A stretch of 11,719 nt of DNA from Acidobacteriota bacterium. Lineage in GTDB: Bacteria > Acidobacteriota > Terriglobia > Bryobacterales > Bryobacteraceae. Position 1 is the stretch's first letter, and each line of letters opens with the position of its first letter. This document shows, piece by piece, positions 7,659 through 11,719 of this stretch. The position numbers were made by a program, and so were the translations under genes. The notes beneath the pieces were generated by a model. The model was not told the origin of the DNA, did not search any database, and saw nothing but the letters and a program-made list of their open reading frames with translations. The stretch is taken from positions 1-11,719 of the forward strand of contig QHXU01000124.1 in assembly GCA_003223065.1 (NCBI GenBank). Reading direction: 5' to 3'.

Positions 7659-8463
7659 CGTCCCGTGAACGCAGCAGCGCGCTTTTCCAGAAAGTGCGCG
7701 ACGCCTTCCTTGAAGTCTTCCGTCCCGAAACTGCCCTTCATCTCTTCCGTTGCAAGGTCGAACGCCTCGCCCAGGCTTTGCAGCAGGCCCGTGTAGACCT
7801 GCCGCTTTATCACCCGGAGCGAGCGTGGTGAAACCGTGGTCGCGAGTTCGCGGGCGAACTCCTGTACGGCCGGAAGAAAATTTTCTTCAGGCAAGACGCG
7901 GCTCACCAGGCCAATTCGCAGAGCCTCCTGTGACTCGATCATCTTCGACGTGTACATCAATTCGATCGCGTTCCCCAGGCCGACCAGGCGCGGCAAGATC
8001 CACGCCAGTCCATACTCGGCGACCAGCCCGCGTTTCGAGAAAATCACGGAAAATCGCGCTTTCTCCGAAGCGATGCGGAAGTCGCAATACAGCGGGATGA
8101 TGAAGCCGAGCCGTTGATCGCAGCGATAATCGGCTTGGGCACCGAAAGCAGCCAGGCGTGCTTCTTGCGGAAATCGGCTCGCACTTCGCCGTCAACCGGA
8201 AAATCGCCGGTGAGTCCCGCGCGCGAATTGCCCGTCCCGGCAATCACGGCGGAAAGCAAGCTCATATCGGCTCCGGCGCAGAAGCCCTTCCCGGCTCCGG
8301 TGAGAATGATCACGCGCACCAGCTCGTCGGAGGAGGCAGCGCGCAGCGCCGCGGTGACCTCCTCGTCCATCTTCTGAGTCCAGGCGTTCAGCTTGTCAGG
8401 ACGGTTCAGCGTGATGGTAGCAACGAAGTTCGCCACACGGTACGTTATCTGTTCATAGTCCAT
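7655..8463 (-). pseudogene. Enoyl-CoA hydratase/isomerase (crotonase) family, frameshifted
   Basis: Two adjacent frames together make one crotonase. The first (start ATG at 8463) gives T-L-N-R-P-D-K-L-N-A, then the oxyanion-hole segment G-F-C-A-G-A-D-M, then I-I-A-A-I-N-G-S-A. About 20 aberrant residues follow before a stop at 8044-8046. The second frame continues the family pattern from 8110: L-G-F-I-I-P-L-Y-C-D-F-R-I-A-S-E, then G-L-V-A-E-Y-G, then R-L-V-G, to a TAG at 7655. Adding 13 nt restores a 273-residue protein, the normal family length. The second oxyanion-hole glycine region is what is missing. The two canonical hydratase glutamates appear absent even in the restored protein, and the acid in V-A-E-Y-G fits an isomerase of the ECI/PaaG type better. 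The rest of the gene shows no decay, so the lesion is recent or a sequence error. A good ribosome site precedes the ATG. Confidence 0.88.
8105..8112 (-). other. Probable deletion scar in crotonase gene (GGCTCGGC)
   Basis: On the coding strand GGCTCGGC can be read both as the end of I-N-G-S-A in frame one and as the start of (G)-L-G-F in frame two. A family-like ancestor reading G-S-A-x-G-L-G-F would hold GGCTCGGC twice, 13 nt apart if the second glycine is GGG. Recombination between the copies would leave exactly what is seen. Confidence 0.6.
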
Positions 8464-8465
8464 AG

Positions 8466-8472
8466 CACCTCT
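8466..8472 (-). promoter_or_regulatory. Ribosome binding site of crotonase gene
   Basis: AGAGGTG on the minus strand ends 2 nt before the ATG at 8463, with the AGAGG core 4 nt upstream of it. It supports this start and shows the initiation region of the broken gene is still intact. Confidence 0.6.
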
Positions 8473-8502
8473 TATATCGCAACCGTTCCACCGCGACAGC
8501 GC

Positions 8503-10521
8503 TCACGGCTTCAGCGGTATGAATCTTACGGCGTACCCGCCGCCGGGTGCGAGCTGAGCTTTGAGCCGCGTGGCGCGGGTCACCCGCTGGCGGGTAATCG
8601 CTGTATTCTTGGGGTACCGGTCGGCATCAGGTGCGTCCGCATAGATCACGGCAGTGTATTCTCCGGCGCCGAGGAACGAGAGCGGGATCTCGATGTTTCG
8701 CGCCGTCCAATTGGTCATGCTTCCCAGGAACCATTCGCTGCCGCGTCGCCGCGCGATGGTGACGTGCTCGCCAGGCTCCCCCTGGAGCGCCCGAGTCTCA
8801 TCCCAGCTCGAGGGCGCGTTCTTGATGAACTCGAAGGCTGGCTGATCCTTGTATGCGCCGGGATGATCCGAGACCATCTGGAAGGGCGCTTCGTAGACTA
8901 CGTACATGGCCAGGTAATGCGCCCGCGTGCCCATCACCATGGGGGCTTCCATACGCGCCTGAAAATCCTCGCGGGTGACGTTGCTGAATCCGCCCGGCGT
9001 GTAATCCATCGGCCCGGCGAGCATGCGCGTGAACGGCAGCATCACGTGGTGATCGGGATTATCGCGGCTTCCGGCCTTGGATTGCTCCATGCCCAGCACC
9101 GCCTCGTAGCCGAGCACGTTTGGGAAGGTGCGCTCGAGCCCCGTGGGCTTGGTCGCGCCATGAAAGTCGAGCATCAAGTGGTGCGCCGCGGCTTGCTCGG
9201 CCGCTCGATAGTAGATGTTGATGCCCTCCTGGTCGTCGCGCTCCACGAAGTCGATCTTCACTCCGGCCACACCCCATTTCTCGAACAGGGGGAATGCGTC
9301 GTTCATTTGCTTTTCGACCGCCGAGGTCCTTGCCCAAATCCAGGTCTTCGCGTTTTTCGCTGCGGCGTATCGGACCACTTCTGGAATGTCGACTCGACCG
9401 TTCATCCGGAGGATGTCGTTTTGGGGCGACCAGCCGGCGTCGACCAGCACGTACTCGAAGCCGGATTGCGCGGCGAAGTCCGCATAATACTTCATGGTCG
9501 CAGTAGTGAACGCGCTTTTTCCGTCGGGGCCCAGACTGCCGCTCCACCAATCCCACGCGGCGCGGCCCGGCTTGATCCACGAGGTGTCCTTGATCGCCGG
9601 CGGCGGGTTCAGACTGGTGATGACGTTGGACTCGATCAGCTTTGCCGGCTCAGTTGCCACCATCAACACCCGCCACGCGGAATGATGCGGCAGCCCGCCG
9701 ACAACGGCAGTCTCCGGATCGTCCAAGTGAGGAGAAAGACTGGATTGGAACCAGTGGCCGGTCCAGCTTGCCGAAGGATTCACCAGATACATAGCGGCGT
9801 AGTCTCTCAGGTCGGCTTCCGTAATGGCCATCCACGCCACACCCGGCACTTCCATCAGGAGCGGAAGCCCAATCAGCATGGCGCTCCTGACGCCGCCTTG
9901 ATTGGCAAGACTGCTCGCAGAGAGCTTCAAAAACTCGCTTTCGTACATGGTCCGGTAGTTCGGCAGGATCAGCGCATAGATAAACGAATCCTTGCTGATG
10001 CGAAACTCGGTGTTCTCCCGCGTGAGCCGGAATTCGGAGAGAGCCGCCTGCTCCGGAACCAGGTAGCGGAACGCAACGGCGTCATCATAAGCACGGGCCT
10101 CGATCACCAGCTTGCGCCCTGCGTCCTCCTCGCACTCCACGCGGAGAGCATTGAATCGGTCTCGGACTGTATTTGTCTTTCCCGCCACAAGTCGATACGT
10201 CTCATCGGTCTTCGAGGGCACGCTGTTCACCAAGCGCACGTTCTCGCCGAGCGGCGCCGCGCCTTTCAACGCCAGCCGCAGCGCGGAGGGCTCGATCAGC
10301 GGTTTGCCTTGAAACGAGACGGCGTACACAAGCTGGCCCCCTGCTGGAGCCGGCTGGGCGCTCGGGGCTGATTCGCGCTGCGCCGGTCCGGATTCGTTCC
10401 TGACCACGGTCCGAAACGTGATCGCCAACCGGCCATCCGGAGCGCTGAGCACAGCCACACCAGGCTGCGCCCGCACTGTTGTGGAAAGTGTGAACAGAAC
10501 CAACAATATCGTGTAGCGCAT
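8503..10521 (-). CDS. Secreted glycoside hydrolase family 97 alpha-glycosidase
   Basis: A 672-residue protein with the GH97 layout: signal peptide 1-18 (cleavage after V-R-A), an N-terminal beta-sandwich region to about residue 290, a catalytic (beta/alpha)8 barrel starting near the W-D-W-W block, and a C-terminal beta domain from about 575. Barrel motifs include V-L-V-D-A-G-W, G-V-K-I-D-F-V-E-R-D-D (D424), L-D-F-H-G and G-M-E-Q-S-K (E479). In family terms, an aspartate at the K-I-D-F position marks retaining GH97 members such as the Bacteroides alpha-galactosidase, whereas inverting SusB-type alpha-glucosidases lack it. D424 and E479 are therefore the likely nucleophile and acid/base. It probably acts on alpha-linked galactosides or glucosides in the periplasm or outside the cell. 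The gene lies 53 nt after apbE and 39 nt before the crotonase, possibly one unit. No TonB receptor or SusD is in view. Confidence 0.92.
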   Translation of the reverse strand: MRYTILLVLFTLSTTVRAQPGVAVLSAPDGRLAITFRTVVRNESGPAQRESAPSAQPAPAGGQLVYAVSFQGKPLIEPSALRLALKGAAPLGENVRLVNSVPSKTDETYRLVAGKTNTVRDRFNALRVECEEDAGRKLVIEARAYDDAVAFRYLVPEQAALSEFRLTRENTEFRISKDSFIYALILPNYRTMYESEFLKLSASSLANQGGVRSAMLIGLPLLMEVPGVAWMAITEADLRDYAAMYLVNPSASWTGHWFQSSLSPHLDDPETAVVGGLPHHSAWRVLMVATEPAKLIESNVITSLNPPPAIKDTSWIKPGRAAWDWWSGSLGPDGKSAFTTATMKYYADFAAQSGFEYVLVDAGWSPQNDILRMNGRVDIPEVVRYAAAKNAKTWIWARTSAVEKQMNDAFPLFEKWGVAGVKIDFVERDDQEGINIYYRAAEQAAAHHLMLDFHGATKPTGLERTFPNVLGYEAVLGMEQSKAGSRDNPDHHVMLPFTRMLAGPMDYTPGGFSNVTREDFQARMEAPMVMGTRAHYLAMYVVYEAPFQMVSDHPGAYKDQPAFEFIKNAPSSWDETRALQGEPGEHVTIARRRGSEWFLGSMTNWTARNIEIPLSFLGAGEYTAVIYADAPDADRYPKNTAITRQRVTRATRLKAQLAPGGGYAVRFIPLKP

Positions 10522-10574
10522 GGATTCAACCGAACTTTATCACCGAATGCTCCCAAACGGCGCTGGCCGATCCG

Positions 10575-11447
10575 CTAGCGGTTTTGAGAAACGAGCAGGC
10601 TCCGCACGCGTCTTCCGAACAACGCCCGCCCGCGCTCCTCACCGAGCACGCTGATCGCGGTGGCGATTGGATCAGCCTCCAGCCCGCGGCGGGCGACCAC
10701 TGTCACGGCAATCCTCGAGGTGATGCCGCGGCCGGTTTTCGGATCGATGATGTGCGAGTAGCGTACTCCTCCGATTTCACGAAACTGCTCCGTGTCGCCG
10801 GACGTGGAGACCGCGGCGTTGTGGAGCAGCAGCTCGCCGCCAACCGGATCGATGCCAATGCGCCAGCCTTGCTGGCCGGGAGGAGCATCACCGATCGCAA
10901 TATCACCGCCGACCGCAACGAGCGCACTCTTGATCCCGCGAGCGCGCAGGGTCGCCAGCGCCTCATCGGCCGCGTAGCCCTTGGCGATGCCACCCAGATC
11001 GAGTTGCATGCCGGGGAGCTTCAACAGAACCGTATGATCCCGCAGCACCAGATTCCGCCAGCCACATCGATGGAGGGTCTCCGGATCGGGCATCCGTCCC
11101 TGGCGCCACAGATGTGTCACGGGGCCGATGGTGACGTCGAATGCGCCATCGCTCTCTCCGGCGATTTTCTGCGCCGCTTCGAGCACACGGAAAAGATCGC
11201 CGCTCACGCGCACGGGACGATCATGGGCGGTGCGGCAGACCTGATTCAGCTCGCTGTCAGGCTTGTAATCGGAGAGCTCCTGGTCGAGCTCGCGAATGCG
11301 CGCGAACGCCGGGGCCATAGCGGACGAGTCCGCCGCATGGATGACGAGCCGAACCAGCGTGCCCATGTGCGGCTCAACTGCTTCGAACCGCTCCGCGCGT
11401 GCAGCGGCAATCACCAGAAGCGCGCTAAGGATCCTTCTCAACGCCAC
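10575..11447 (-). CDS. apbE: Exported FAD:protein FMN transferase (ApbE family)
   Basis: ApbE attaches FMN covalently to threonine in exported flavoproteins, using FAD and a divalent metal. I place the start at the GTG at 11447, giving 290 residues, because this yields a clean signal peptide (residues 1-18, L-R-R then a hydrophobic core, cleavage after A-R-A) and the expected mature start E-P-H-M-G-T. The frame stays open upstream to 11600, but that extension matches no family sequence and lies over the neighbouring gene. Motifs: D-L-G-G-I-A-K-G (150-157), V-G-G-D (179-182), S-T-S-G (214-217), H-I-I-D-P-K-T-G (232-239) and the metal-site region A-D-P-I-A-T (258-263). It begins 23 nt inside the end of the FGE-fold gene, suggesting coupling. 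No protein in the window is an obvious flavinylation target, so its client lies elsewhere. Confidence 0.92.
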   Translation of the reverse strand: MALRRILSALLVIAAARAERFEAVEPHMGTLVRLVIHAADSSAMAPAFARIRELDQELSDYKPDSELNQVCRTAHDRPVRVSGDLFRVLEAAQKIAGESDGAFDVTIGPVTHLWRQGRMPDPETLHRCGWRNLVLRDHTVLLKLPGMQLDLGGIAKGYAADEALATLRARGIKSALVAVGGDIAIGDAPPGQQGWRIGIDPVGGELLLHNAAVSTSGDTEQFREIGGVRYSHIIDPKTGRGITSRIAVTVVARRGLEADPIATAISVLGEERGRALFGRRVRSLLVSQNR

Positions 11448-11719
11448 TGTTCCAGTATTTGTCCATTTCCTCAGCAGTGGGAATTCTGAGCGGGCGCACG
11501 AGGCGGAAGCCGAGCCCTTGCGCATCGGTCTCATACCAGATGCTCTTGGGAAGCTGCGGATCCTGCTGTTTCCAACTGGGGTCTGACCCGACACGCGCAC
11601 TGCAGCGGAGTTGATCCGCGGGATCCATCCACGAACCGCCGCGCACCGCCTGAGGATATGGCGCGGTGGATTTGTTCCATGGATTGCTGGAGGGAGATTT
11701 GGCGTAGAATTCGGTGGAC
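11425..11719 (-). CDS. FGE/SUMF1-fold protein, C-terminal part (start outside window)
   Basis: The last 97 residues of a formylglycine-generating-enzyme (SUMF1/EgtB/PvdO) fold protein; the frame is open to the right edge and ends with TAG at 11425. Recognisable blocks are N-P-W-N followed by A-V-R-G-G-S-W, then L-R-C-S-A-R, then G-F-R-L-V-R. In true sulfatase-activating FGE two copper-binding cysteines follow the G-G-S-Y block; here the matching positions read M-D-P-A-D-Q-L, with no cysteine pair. The only nearby cysteine (in R-C-S-A-R) aligns with a non-catalytic one. Classical formylglycine formation is therefore unlikely. The family also includes iron sulfoxide synthases and proteins of unknown role; which applies cannot be told without the N-terminal part. 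It overlaps the apbE start by 23 nt, so they are almost certainly in one transcript. Confidence 0.83.
   Translation of the reverse strand, partial: STEFYAKSPSSNPWNKSTAPYPQAVRGGSWMDPADQLRCSARVGSDPSWKQQDPQLPKSIWYETDAQGLGFRLVRPLRIPTAEEMDKYWNSGVEKDP

Noticed and set aside
8470..8475. TATAAG as a -10 element for the crotonase gene
   Set aside because: No acceptable -35 at 16-18 nt, and the implied transcription start would fall at the ATG, leaving out the good ribosome site.
8158..10371. 737-codon open frame on the plus strand
   Set aside because: It lies antisense to the clear GH97 gene, has no family motif and a low-complexity Arg/His/Gly-rich product, and is the expected by-product of GC-rich third positions.
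10572..10581. Palindrome CCGCTAGCGG at the end of apbE followed by TTTT on the plus strand
   Set aside because: The T-run is on the wrong strand for apbE and there is no plus-strand gene to terminate; a 10-base palindrome in GC-rich DNA is easily chance.
10584..11489. 301-codon plus-strand open frame
   Set aside because: Antisense to apbE, whose signal peptide and all family motifs are in order; no domain in the product.
11448..11600. Longer apbE start at 11600
   Set aside because: The extra 51 residues match no ApbE N-terminus, would bury the signal peptide inside the protein, and overlap the FGE-fold coding sequence by 176 nt.

Overview
The window looks like chromosomal DNA from a high-GC (about 60% by eye) Gram-negative bacterium. 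An LptF/LptG-type lipopolysaccharide exporter and several Sec-type signal peptides support a diderm envelope. The mix of genes (TldD-like pair, a single-gene LptF-LptG fusion, GH97 glycosidase, formylglycine-generating-enzyme fold next to ApbE, crotonase) is most like Acidobacteriota of the Solibacter/Bryobacter kind. That placement is inference from gene content; there is no rRNA or other marker here.

Plus strand, left to right. (1) A TldD-like metallopeptidase, cut by the left edge, carries an intact HExxxH and a downstream zinc-ligand cysteine. (2) A second TldD-like protein, translationally coupled to the first by a GTGA overlap, has a signal peptide but has lost all the zinc ligands. (3) After a 74-nt gap comes a 783-residue fusion of two LptF/LptG permease halves. 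(4) After 63 nt comes a zinc-dependent medium-chain alcohol dehydrogenase, followed 6 nt later by (5) an acyl-CoA thiolase.

Minus strand, in transcription order from the right edge. (6) The C-terminal end of a formylglycine-generating-enzyme/SUMF1-fold protein lacks the catalytic cysteine pair. (7) An exported ApbE-type FAD:protein FMN transferase overlaps its end by 23 nt. (8) Next is a secreted GH97 alpha-glycosidase. (9) Last is a crotonase-family (enoyl-CoA hydratase/isomerase) gene broken by a frameshift, best explained by a 13-nt deletion between two copies of GGCTCGGC. The minus-strand genes are spaced 39-53 nt apart and could form one transcription unit. The two gene blocks converge, and the thiolase and crotonase stop codons overlap.

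Functionally there are an envelope part (TldD pair, LPS export, GH97, ApbE) and an acyl-CoA part (dehydrogenase, thiolase, broken crotonase). I see no phage, insertion sequence, CRISPR array, defence island or RNA gene. The most interesting items are the catalytic/degenerate TldD pair, the freshly broken crotonase and the Cys-less FGE-fold/ApbE pairing. I do not see a clearly new multi-gene system. There is no gene-free stretch longer than about 75 nt.
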